Positions 35,301 to 47,300 of a DNA stretch of 64,000 nucleotides are shown here, one piece after another. Location of the stretch: NCBI GenBank assembly GCA_916610825.1, contig OU744446.1, positions 22,825,223 through 22,889,222 of the forward strand, written 5' to 3'. How positions within the stretch are numbered: position 1 is the stretch's first letter; each line of letters begins with the position of its first letter. Both the position numbers and the translations under genes were made by a program. The notes below the pieces were generated by a model, which did no database searches, was not told the origin of the DNA, and saw only the letters and a program-made list of their open reading frames with translations. This stretch comes from Haliclystus octoradiatus. Taxonomy: Eukaryota; Cnidaria; Staurozoa; Stauromedusae; Haliclystidae.

Positions 35301-38300
35301 GCTAATAAATTATTAATTGTTATATTAATGGACGCAATAGTAATCAAAATAAAAGTATTGTTTACTATTCCAACTGGGGACAAGAACTAGAAAAAAGGAG
35401 CCTTGGAGTGTGGAAATTTCACTTCAACTTATCTGACCACCATGAAATCCACATTTCAATACACAAATGACTGAGACAAATGTAAATAACTATAACTTGT
35501 TCTAAATCAACTTGGTTTAAAAGCATGTGGACAATTCCGCCATTATAGTAATACATTTTAGGGGCGGTGTCCCATTTAGTAGCCTCAAATTATAACATCA
35601 AAAAGAGGATGCCTTACATCATACGCTATTAATAATAAAGTTCTTACAGTCCTTCTCAGCATTATGTACTCATAGTGTGTTATAAAGAACATATTAATTA
35701 AATCAAATTGGTTTGACTAATCCATAATCTATAGCTTTTCAAATTTATTCTCCACACCAACTTGTAACATTTCGTCCTGCTTAAGCTCTTCTGCAGTTGC
35801 TATGAGAACTAATTTGTGAATTGGCCGTAAGTATTTCCCATTTTTGGTCCTGATCAACACCTTTCTCACTAATCCGTCGTCTCCAGCTTGACATTGGTCT
35901 ACAATGGCAACTTAACTTCCCAAGTTGCTCTAGGCAAAGAACCATTCACACCTTTCTTCAGTACTATGACATAGTCACCAATCCTCAAATTGTCTCTTTT
36001 GCGGTACCACTTATTCCGAAGATTCAATTGTGATGGCATATATTTCACCCATTGTTGCCAGAACAGCTCAATCCTTCTCTGTACAAGGTACATGCGGTTT
36101 CTTGGGTTGATTCTATCCTTCTGAACTGGTTGATCTACCACATAATTATGTCAATGAAGAATTCCATTGGGGGTAACAAATCCTGCTTCATCCAATGGGT
36201 CATTAGAATTTCTAGCAAACAATGGTCTTGAATTTACCAGATACATTGCTTCATACAGGAAGGTTGACCATTCGTCTGGTGTAAGAGATCTAACTTCCCC
36301 ATCAACTGTTACTGCTAGAGCATTCCTCACACTACGGATAAGCGATTCAATGGCTCCATTAATGTGCGACGCTGTAGGGGGATTCCAAGTCCAATTTAAA
36401 TCTTTTGTACTAAACCATTCTTCTTTAGTTATTTCTTTCCAATTTTCCACTATCCTACGCCAGATCGATTCTGCACCAACAAAATTTGACCCACCGTCCG
36501 TGTACATTGTACCTACCCTATTTCCTTTAAGAGTAACAAATCTTCTGAACGCTAATGATAATTTTTCAGTTGTCAGTCCTTTTCCACCACTCACAGTATC
36601 ATAGACCAACTCCAGGTGGATGGCTCTGGTTGTTAGGCAACTAAAAATAACAAGGTTTCCTTCGCTGGTTTTATTTCTAGATAATTTAACAGAGAAATGA
36701 CCAAAACAATCAGCCGATGTTGCTTCAAAGGGTGCCTGGTCTTTTAGCATACGAAATGAAGGTATTTCACCCATTTTCTGCTCAAGTAATGGTCGATGCT
36801 GAATTCGACACCTAAGGCATCGGTTTGCTGCATGGAAAAGGTACCTCGAGACTCCCATGATCCAAAACACATTTGCTTCTAATGCTGCTTATGTGCGGCG
36901 CTTTCCTGCATGACCTGACACCTGATGATAATGGTCAACTACTTTCTTTGCCAAATCAGACTTTGGAACAATAACCGGGGATACCATTTCCTTAGCCAGC
37001 CAATTGACCTTTGCCAAGACGTCCTCCCAACCTTATCACCTTGTCTTCCGCATCAAATATTGGGCACAATTTTCTCAAAGTTTTACTCTTTACATCCATA
37101 TGTTCTTGTAGGGACTGCATTATCCTTATCACTGGATCAATTTCATTCCCATGTTCCTGTCTCACTGCATCTATGCTCTTTTTCCATGTTTTCTGTGATT
37201 CCGCTATTCCCAATACACGTTGATGCTCTAAACCTTCATTCGACATTGCCACTGATGAACTAATTGTACCTTTTGTTCCATGTTTCTTCTTCTTGTGTTG
37301 AGATGGGGCTCTCACTTCGTGTGTTACTTCTTCTTTGTTTCCATCGTGTACATCTTCAGAATTTTCTGTCTCTTTTGGCCAATTGACTTCGTCATGTTTC
37401 AAAATTCTGGACCTTGTTGCCATGTTTTGAAGTTTTCCACCTTGATTGGCTTCGTCAATGCGTCTGCAGGATTCAGTACTCCAGGCACGTATCTAAATAC
37501 ATGTGGTGATAAGGTCTCTTGCATTTCAGATACTCTGAATTGAACAAATGCTTTGAACTTGTCTGAATCTGATTTTACCCAATTTGGTGCTGTCATTGAG
37601 TCTGTCCAGCAAACAACACTTTCAAATTTTGACATTAATGCTGTTTTCACTGCATCCACTAATCTTGTCATTATCACCACGCCAACTAACTCAATTCGAG
37701 GAACACTTTTGATTCTCAGTGGTGTTACAAGTGCTTTTGCTGCCACAAATTGTAATTGATATTCTTCGTCTGGCATTCTCCAACGCAAGTACAATACCGC
37801 TCCATATTCATCAAGACTACCATCAAAAAATGCATGTAATTGCGGTTCACCAATTGCTTCCTTTGGACGTGAACAACGTTAGATAGATAGATAGATTATG
37901 TATTTCAAACATTTCAATTTGGCAAATTACAAATTGTTGTGTTACATGTGCAAATTAATCTGGTTAACACTATTTGTAAATTGAACAAAATGACTTGTTT
38001 GGCGGCACCCCTTAAGCGCAAGTGCTTGTTTGTTTAGGGGCCGTGATTTGGAATACAAATATTTTAAGTTAAATCACACCTATATACATCATTGAGAAGT
38101 ATGGTTTAATACATGTGTAAGATTGTACTTAACATCGAGGTATTTAATAAAATGTAAACATTTAAGTGATACAATAATAGAGCTAGAGAGAAATGAAGGC
38201 ATTTACATGATAAATAATTTCAGGATAGAAAATAAAGAAGTAGAAAAAGAAAAGAAAGAAGAAAAAAATTCAGAAAGAAAATCAAGGAAGAGAACAAATG

Positions 38301-41300
38301 TAACAGTTTTCAATGTGGCAGTCAACTTCATAAGTCTGGAGTATTATTTGTTTTACATGTTGAATAAAACTCTTTCTGGAAAGTTTAATGTCAAAATTGA
38401 ACTCAAACTGGTTCCAAATAAAAGGGAATTTGTAGGGGATTTGGCAAATGAGACAAGGAAAACATTTTTCTTGCGAAAACGTGAGGGGACAAATTCAAAC
38501 ATATCAGAGATTGCTGGGGAGCATTTGGTAGCTATTACTTTATGTAAAAAAGACAGTATATTTATTTTATGTAATTCAGGAACTTGTAACAGTCCTAGCT
38601 GTTTAAAAAGTGGCTTGGTGTGTGTCTTAGGCCTCACATTCATGATGACACGAATACATTGCTTGTGAACTTTACTCAAAGAATCGATGTTGGAACTGTG
38701 ACCCCAAATGCACAAACGATATTCAAAATGAGGTTTCAAGGTTGCCGAATATATTTGTAATTTGTGTCTTGAGGTGAGAAAGCGACGAAATCGCAAAGTG
38801 AGATAGGAAAGTTTGCGCACTTTCAAGCAGACAGAGTTAACATGGTCTTTCCAATTTAGATTGTCATCTAATAGTAACCCTAGACATTTTATGTTCTTGC
38901 TCTTAAATTAGATCCACATTTTTGAATTACATGACCATCAACACTCATGTTAAGTTTCCTCGAATTGCGAGATTGGAAAACCATGAAATTCGTCTTTTGA
39001 AGACGCAAAGTTAACATGTTGTCTTTGAACCAATTTGATACAATGAGTAGTTCAGCATTTGCATCAGCTTCAAGTTGACAAAGATTATTCGATGAGAGCT
39101 GAAGAGTCGTATCGTCAGCAAATAAACAGGTTTTGAATTGAGTAGCAATTTAAGATTGAGTAGTGGTTTAAGATTATTTATTATTTTGGAGACTTGATTT
39201 ATAGAAACGTGTTTCAAATTAAAAGAGCATGAATTGTTTTCAGGGAGGTAATGTTTGAAATTATCAAATGATTGAAAAGCTGAAGCTAAAGTTGGACCAA
39301 CTTCAGCAAAGAACTGATTGAATTTGTCAGCAATTAAGGAACGATTTTTGATTTTTTCTCCGTCTATAGTAAAAACATCGGGATAGGGTTGAGTTTTTCT
39401 AGCTCTTCCAAGAAATACATTGATGGCTCTCCATAGTAGCCTGACATTATTATGGCATTCTTTGTAAAAATATTCCCAATGACTAATTTTTCTTTTACGA
39501 ATCAATTTTGAATATAATTTTGAGTATTTGTCATAAAACTGTTTCAATTTTGAATCATGATTTTTTATCCATTTTGTGTATAATCTTTTTTTCCTTGAGA
39601 TCATCAGACCTTTTGACATCCATGGTTTTATGGAGTGATTATTTCTAGTTGAAGGCTTTGAAACTATTGGGCAACATATATTTAAGCATTCAGCTATCGT
39701 ATTTTCGAATTGCTCAAAAGCTTTTGCTGGTTGTGGTGGTAAAAACCAGTCTTGTAACGTAAGTAAATCCTTGAAATTTTGCAAATTCTTTTTGGACATA
39801 TCCCGATAAGTAATTAATTTTTGTTTGACTTTCTTGTTTTCAATACCGAGACATAAAAAGGGAGCAAGATGATCAGAAACTTCAGAAGTAAAGATTCCTG
39901 CTTTTAAAGGTTTAGTACAGTTTGTGAAAATATTATCAAGTAAAGTGCAAGAATTTGTGCAGACCCTGGTAGGTTTTACTGTTGTGGGAAACTTATTCAA
40001 TTTTAAAAATACGTTGAGTAAAATGGAACATTTTCGCGATTCAGCCAGAAAGTTTACATTAAAATCACCAGCAACGATCAGCGGCTTTCCTTTCAAACTT
40101 GAAAGAGTTTCATTTAAAACAAATATGGATTCAGACAATGTTGCAATTGGCGGGATATATACAGAAGCAAAATAAAATGAACTTGTCTCAATCACTGCCA
40201 TCTCAATGTATGGTTTCATCACAGTTAAAGCATCACAAGAATGAAATTCAGTGGAATCATGAATGATGAAGCCTACACCACCCCCTCTTCGATACTTTCG
40301 TTCATGCAAAATAATTTTATAGCTTTCAATACAAACGTCACCATTCTGCCATATTTCTTGCAATGCAAGGTATCTTACTTTGCTGTCTACAACGAAATCC
40401 CTTACTGCCTCACCATTTTTTAGTAGGCTTCTTACATTTTGGGAAGCTATAGTTATCTCATTGGAAGCTATGTTGGAAGGCATCTCTGAAGGATTTATAT
40501 AGCCCAATCTGTTTATTATCTCCGTGTTGTCATAAAATAAATCAGTTAGATTATTCATAATTTATATTAAGTTTGGGTTTCAAATTGTAAGTTGATTTTG
40601 CAAGTCGAGTTCGTCTTTTACCCGTGACGTAAAACGTAAGGCAAAGCAAAAAGGTAAGCAAAATAAAATCGAACACATTGTGAGTTCGAAAGATGGAACT
40701 ATACAAAAGGATCAGAAAACTAGAAAGGTGGTAGAAGAAAGATGAAAGATATAAATAATATAAAATATAATAAAACTTATCGTTCATTTGAAATCTGATA
40801 GATCCTGTTCTGTTAATATACCAATGTTTTTTGTCTGCATTTGTTTTGATAAAAACAACAAAATCCTTTGTCCAAGTTTTTTGAATTTTTTTCTGTTTCT
40901 TTAGCTGCCTGCATTCATAGAAGAGTTTTGCACTAGTAGGTGGGAGGTCTTCAGAAAAGTAAAGTCCAGTTCCCTTTAAATTCTGCTTAGAGTGATATAT
41001 TTGTTGTCGAGTCCAAACATTGTTAAAAGTTACAAGTATTGTTGCTTTCCGTGGTGTCTTTTTTCGGTCTCGGGCAACTCTGTGGTCTCGGGCAAAGGGT
41101 CGGAAGGTGACTGTTGTTCGAGGCCGATCAAAGATGGCGCCTGCTTTTGAGGTTTTAGAGGACCACGAGGAGCTAACTTTCTTGCAGAAAAATCAGACTT
41201 CTTAAGGTCAATGCTGAAATGTTCCTTTGCCAAAGTAATAATCGAAGAATCAATATCTTTATCCTCTTCCAATCCATCCAATCTCAGGTTTGTAAGTTTT

Positions 41301-44300
41301 TTCGTCTTCTCTGTTTTTTCAACTGCGAATTTCAACCTTCTTATCTCCTCGCTGTGGTGTCTCTGATTATGTTCTAGTTCATCAATTAACCCTTGTTGGT
41401 TCTCAGTTGTGTCTCTTCAAGGATTGAATTTCCTGCAGTAAAGCCGATGTGACTGATTTAACAGCGTTTTCCAGTAGTAGTTGGTACTCCGAAGAGTTCA
41501 ATACTTCCATCAAGTCTTTTTTTGTCAACAAGTCTTTCAATTCTGAAGGCGATGTCTTCGATTTTCCTCTTGTTGTTGAGGGCATGATAAAATTAAAGAT
41601 ATAATTAAATGAAGTTAAGTTTACTAGATTGATATCAATCGCTTTTCTGCTCAAATGAAGTTGTCATGGTATGATTATAGATTTAAACGCAGCAAATAAA
41701 ATAATTTATATGACTGCGAATAAATCACGTCCGTACTATTCGGCGACGTAATACGTGATGATACGTAATACGTTCGGTTTTGATTTCCATGGCTGGCCAC
41801 AAATCTTCAAATCTTACTTGCCATTGTTCCTTTTCAGATTCTGACAGTTCAATATCCCATCCAATGCCTCTTTCCCACAACTTTTGCAGCGCAATCTTTG
41901 GTCCAATTGTTAGAGGCGATACCAATCCCGTAGGATCCCAAATTCGAGCCAATCCACTCTAGATGCGACGTTTTGTAAATACAGATAGTGAAAGTGGCCT
42001 CTCGCGAGACTTTACTCTAATTTCATCTTTTTTTTGTCCCATTCATGTCCTAAGACATTTATTTTTGAATCAGTTGATGTAGCATTGATTTCTAGCGACT
42101 TTCCATTCGAGTGCCAACATTTGATGGAAAAGCCGTCTTTTGAAAGTACCATATCAACATCTTTGATGGCCAGCTCTTCTTTATTGGTTGCAAACGAACT
42201 GGCAATGTCGTCAACGTAAATATCTTCCTTGAGTACTTTCTTCGCTAGTGGTTGTTCTGTAGAGTCCTTCTCTGGGGAATAGGGACAAACCTGCAATCAA
42301 CAGGATGTCCATCAATCACAGTTTTATTCCAGACTTCAGAAAAAACTTCAGCACCTTTTTGAAAATTTTTCTTTTCCATCTCTATGTCAATAGTTTTTCT
42401 AATTGAATCTAGATGATTGCCAAAGTGATCATGAGGGAGGAAAATGCCTGTCAAATCATGTGAAAGTGGGGCCATACGACGCTCAATTGGATTAAATGCG
42501 GACAGCCTGCTGCATTTACACCATGCAGTAGAACATCTAAATCCAGCAAACGGAATAACTCTACGGCTGTAGCCAACGTCTTTGGAAATCGTGGAGCCTC
42601 GTCTTGTGCACCATCGGTCTCAATTAATAGAACAGGCTTTTTTGAATTAAATCTGTTTGAAACAGCTCCCGCACATCGAAGGCATGGGTGAAGGCATTTG
42701 AAATGTCATGTTTACTGCTTCTCATGATTTCACAAATCCCATAAACCGACGGAATTAGTTTGTGCTTTGGGCCAATAACGAAATCGTAATCCAAAAGCTT
42801 GACTTTATATTCCATGTGCATCATCAGAGGAGCTTGAAAATTAGCTGCAGTAAGGCCCAATGGAATTCTGGCTTTATCGTCGTTGGACATAATTAGTACG
42901 GCATCTGGTCCAAACAATTTACAAATATCAAACATGTCATCGATAAATGATTTTGCGAACATGCGATCTTGATTTTTTTCCAAGGCAATTTTCAGGACGC
43001 ACCAGTTTTACTGGTACAGTGATTACATGACGTTTTCCTTCTATTGTGTTTCCTCTACATGGTAAAAGGTGCAGATACAAACCACCGACTGAGATTAAAA
43101 CCCATCTTTTTCAACTCTGCGTGAAGATCATCCAAAGTTTTAATGCTGCAAAGGCATTCTGTTCTTCTGCGATCATCAGCTCCTGTTGAATTCTGAACTA
43201 ATTTTACTATAGTTGAGCTGGTGCGTTATTTATGGATTTTCTAACTTATTCTTTTTCATCTATCAAAATAAAAATGTTATTGAAATCTAAATACATACTT
43301 AATCATCATGCATTTTGAGTTGTATTTGATACTTACAAGCAATTTATTCCAATGAATCATCTGTCACATCAAAGATAATTAAATGGTATAAAAATGACAT
43401 TTAATTGCAGAGTATAGGCCTTGCCATGGTCTTATTCGGAAAGTTTCTGCATGAAATTTGATGTCAATCAAATTTTATAAATATTTTATTAACATTTTAT
43501 AAATATTTTATCAAGTAAACATATTTTTACCGAGTTCAATGATATCTTGTTCGCTGCGATCTGATGTTGAAGTTGATTGTACGTCGTTAGATTGTTCATT
43601 TGTCTTTGAGGCATCATCTTCATGTTTTTTCTTTTTTGAAGGAGGTGATGGAAACGATGTTTTCCAAAATGAAATCAAATTACTTTGAGACTTTGCTGCC
43701 CTTGCTTTAAGTTCCAAGATTTTTGCTTCGCGAAGTACCGAATCATTTTTCATTTGTCTCCATAACTCATGTGCCTTTTCGTATTGTTTGTTCTTCTCGA
43801 GTGTATGATTCGCTTTTTTAAACAATTCCAAAAAATGTAGATACTTTTTTTCTTGGTCACGCAGCTCAGCCATTTTATATATTAAAATTCAAAAACAAAA
43901 TCAACTGTTATACTCTATCTATGCAATGTGAATAATTAACAGCATTATTTTCTTTACGTTTTGCGTTTTTTTTTTACTGTTTTCTAAATATTTTAATAGT
44001 AATATTAATATAATAATATATAGTATATTATAATATAGTAATTATAATATAGTAATATAGTAATATTTGAATTATATACGGCGCAATTTTTTGGTTGTCC
44101 TAGTAATGGCGTGCTCAGTATTTTATATTGACCGTATACTGTACGTTCTTCAAATTTATTTGATTTAGAACGTAACTTTTCGGTTAAGTGTAATTAGTCA
44201 TCACTAAAAATTGCATTAAATATATTTGAAAATAACCGAAGAGACAGTGAAGATGCGTACGTACTTACTGCTTACCTTGATTGACACCCCCCTTCCCCCT

Positions 44301-47300
44301 GTACGCAGCTGTATGCTTTTGGTGTGACCCCCCTCCCCCTACTGAGTACGGACTTTCTGGATGGCCCCTAACAGCTATCTCGGTAGATTTGCGTGTGGTT
44401 TTATGACTTTACAGATTTTGGAAAAGCCGGTTTTTCACTTTCTAGATTTTGAATGTCTCTCGTACTAAATCGAGTCTTGCTTTATTTTAATAACGCAAGG
44501 AGCAGGAGACAGGAGCTGATTCTAAATGTTGAAGAGCGGCATCAATGTCTTCATTTTCAATTTCTTTCGTGGCTTTAGCCAATGAAGGGTGATTGTATAT
44601 CTTTTCTATGTCGACAATACGACGCAATTTTAATGGCATTGAATATTTTTTAGTGTCAGAGTTAGGGAAGCACCAGGTAGTGGTCACTGGCTGAAATTTT
44701 CTTGCAATTTCTGCTTTTACCGAATGTGTGCAATTTCTACTTGTTCACTGCGGAGACTAGAGAATACTAAATCAATTGTTCTGCTGTCATTTGGACCAAT
44801 GTATGTGTAATCACTTGATTTGTTTAGGAGCTTAAGCCCAAGATGGTGAAGGTTTGATGTGAGTGACTTACCACGATTACCTTTATCGATTCGGCAGTTA
44901 AAATCTCCAAATGTTAGAGTCGGTAAGCAAATTGATGTCTTCGAAAGAACACTGACTATCGTCAAAACGATATCAGCAACGTCTGCACTAGGTGTAAAAC
45001 AGAAACAAAACATGTTGCAATATCTTGTTTGTAAACCAATAAAATGTTGATCTTGAGTGATAATTGAAGGTTGTAAATAACCCTTGCATAGAATTAAGAG
45101 TCCTTCGGTGGGACAAGTGCCCTTTTCCAGAAGGAGGGTTCGTACTGCTAAATTAATGGGTGTGTGTATGTGCAATTTTATTTAACCTCGTTTTTCAACA
45201 TGAGAAATACTTCTCGTTTACATTGTTACGATGGGTGAATGTAAATAATTGACCAATAATACAGTTAATTATACTATAATGGCTTACATGTGGATTTAAC
45301 TAACTTCTACTCTAGTAATTAGGATAATTAAAATGAAAAAGGGCATTAAGAGCCAAATTGAAAATTATGAACAATTTAAAATTTGGAACTATAGAATAAC
45401 GATAGAAGGAAACATAACGTTAATTTAAATTGAGATTTTGTCCATTAGTAGTGTCCCTTCTTGTTCCCATTTCAGAACCAAATCCAGAACTGCAGCGTTA
45501 TATTGGATGCGGTTTAGGTTCTTTAGCTGTTTCGGGATAAAACTCCACATTCTAGCTCCGATTGAACGAACAGATCTCCGGGTCGATTAGTAGAAATTTA
45601 AGTAAGTTAGTAGAAGGGCACTGAAGGAGGTATGTTTCTGTGAGCAGTACTACATCAGTATCGTTAATAGCGTGGATTATTTCTCATAAAGCCATTGTAG
45701 CCTCAATGTTCCATAGGAGAGTATATAGTGATATTCAAGTCATTATTCAAATTCATAGCGTTTGATGGTGCTGGATTTTTTGTGATAAAATGATACAGAA
45801 CGATACAGAATCCCATACAAGGGAGAAGAATCGTTAGTCCTGCTAATTTTAATTATCTTTTATTTAACGCTGCACTTAAATAGATATGAATTCGCACTAA
45901 AAACATCGTACTCCGCACTTAAATAATGGAATACAGCAACAATATTTTTTAGCACTGAAACTATCAATATCGCACTAAAATGTAGTATTCCGCACTTAAT
46001 TTATTGCAAAAGGTACACTTTTTTCACCGCACTTCAATGAAATGAAAACGCGCTTAATAATCTATTTCAACATCAGACAATTGGCTTTTGATCGATTTAA
46101 CTCTGCTGTTTCGTGATTGATTTATCAACTTTTCGCGTTTTTAAGCTATTTTCATTCCTATGAGTTCGATTGAAGTTCACAGTACACAGCAAAGACTTTA
46201 TTCGTCATATATGGAGGCTATGCAATGCAGAACATTCGTGAAATTTGCCTAATTTAAAAGAAAAGGGTAGCAAAAGTTAACAAAGTCGGCGAGTCCGTAA
46301 GTTGACTTTTCTCACCCACCCCGGAGAAAATTATGGCATGTCGTGTGTGTTTTGTTATGATGACTTGTCATTTGTTTCCACTGTCACTACAATATTGATT
46401 TCTTTTACTTCCGTGTCAATGTAAAAGGCCCATAACGCAGTACCATAAAAACAATATTCATAATATTCATGTCATTAAATTTGGTTCAGTAAAAGCATAT
46501 GTGTATTAAAATCCCGTGGCCTTTACTGTTCACATTTTGCCGAAGAACTTAAATCACAAATGATCAAATTACGTGCGCCAAGTATTTTTTAAAGTGCTCA
46601 GAAGTATTTGAATCACGATTGATAAAATTAGTGCGCTAACTAGCTGTTTAGGTCATCCCGTATAGTATACAGAAATCCTATTGAATTAAGTGCGGAAACA
46701 AATTAGTCAGATGCGGTTAATCCATTATTTTGATGCTGCTAAATTAAGTGCGCAAAACCATCATTTTATTTAAGTGCGTAAATACATTAAACCCATTATA
46801 ATTCCGCCTAAATTAAAGAAATGAAAGCTATATTACAAAATTGGAACATTTGACATAGAAGTCCTTGTTTAGTACTTTTTGCGGCAAAATCTACATTCTG
46901 TGCCGCGTAGGTAGTGTAATACCATAGGAAAGATCACCAATCATATAGGGACATTTCGCGGACGGACTATCAGATAGTTATTGGAAATAGTTAACAATTA
47001 TTCACCATGATATTTGTATTTTACTATAATACTATACAGATTGAATATTTGTACTTTTTGAGTTCTGGCACGTATAAATTAAATAGGCTCATGGTAAAAA
47101 TTTTTGAACATTTTACCCTAAAAAGTATGTTGATGTCAAATTTAAACTTAAAATTATATTTCAAAGACTAATATAGGGAATTTCTAAACAAAATCTGTTT
47201 GTTTATAACAAAAATATGGATTTGTTTTCCTCCAAATTTAATTGTATGCATTTTTTATTACAGGATGTGGTTCCGAGGGGATCGCACAGGGAATCCTCAT

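Larger units (their letters stand above)
37881..41769 (-). mobile_element. LINE C: nearly full-length non-LTR element with RT deletion
   Basis: It inserts into BEL pol. ACGTT flanks both sides (37876-37880 and 41770-41774), a short target duplication. The 3' tail is (ATCT)n on the minus strand at about 37881-37896. It has an ORF1 (about 41.6-41.0 kb), an endonuclease (40.56-39.6 kb) and an RT linker. The fingers and most of the palm are deleted at about 39140. The RT end with Phe-Ala-Asp-Asp and the C-terminus follow. Removing it rejoins the BEL frame as Lys-Thr-Glu-Arg-Cys-Ser. Confidence 0.88.
35729..42290 (-). mobile_element. BEL/Pao LTR retrotransposon pol relic, split by LINE C
   Basis: On the minus strand the order is RT with Tyr-Val-Asp-Asp (about 42.3-42.0 kb), connection domain (41.95-41.75 kb), [LINE C insertion], RNase H-like part (37.87-37.4 kb), HHCC and integrase core (37.4-36.15 kb), and the C-terminal DUF5641-like domain to a TAG at 35729. 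Gag, protease and the first RT motifs are absent. Its upstream end abuts a DDE transposase relic at about 42290. Multiple frameshifts make it inactive. Confidence 0.88.
34267..47263 (+). other. TNIP-like intron 6 (13 kb), transposon graveyard
   Basis: GT-AG intron filled by a BEL/Pao relic (about 34.9-42.3 kb, interrupted by LINE C), a DDE transposase relic (42.3-43.9 kb), LINE D (44.4-45.8 kb) and a repeat-rich non-autonomous element (45.84-46.81 kb). Unassigned parts are 34.29-34.85, 43.9-44.4 and 46.8-47.2 kb. Confidence 0.65.

Noticed and set aside
38123..38668. Plus-strand ORF of 181 codons
   Set aside because: It lies antisense to the LINE C C-terminal RT region and its 3' end. The minus strand carries the meaningful protein.
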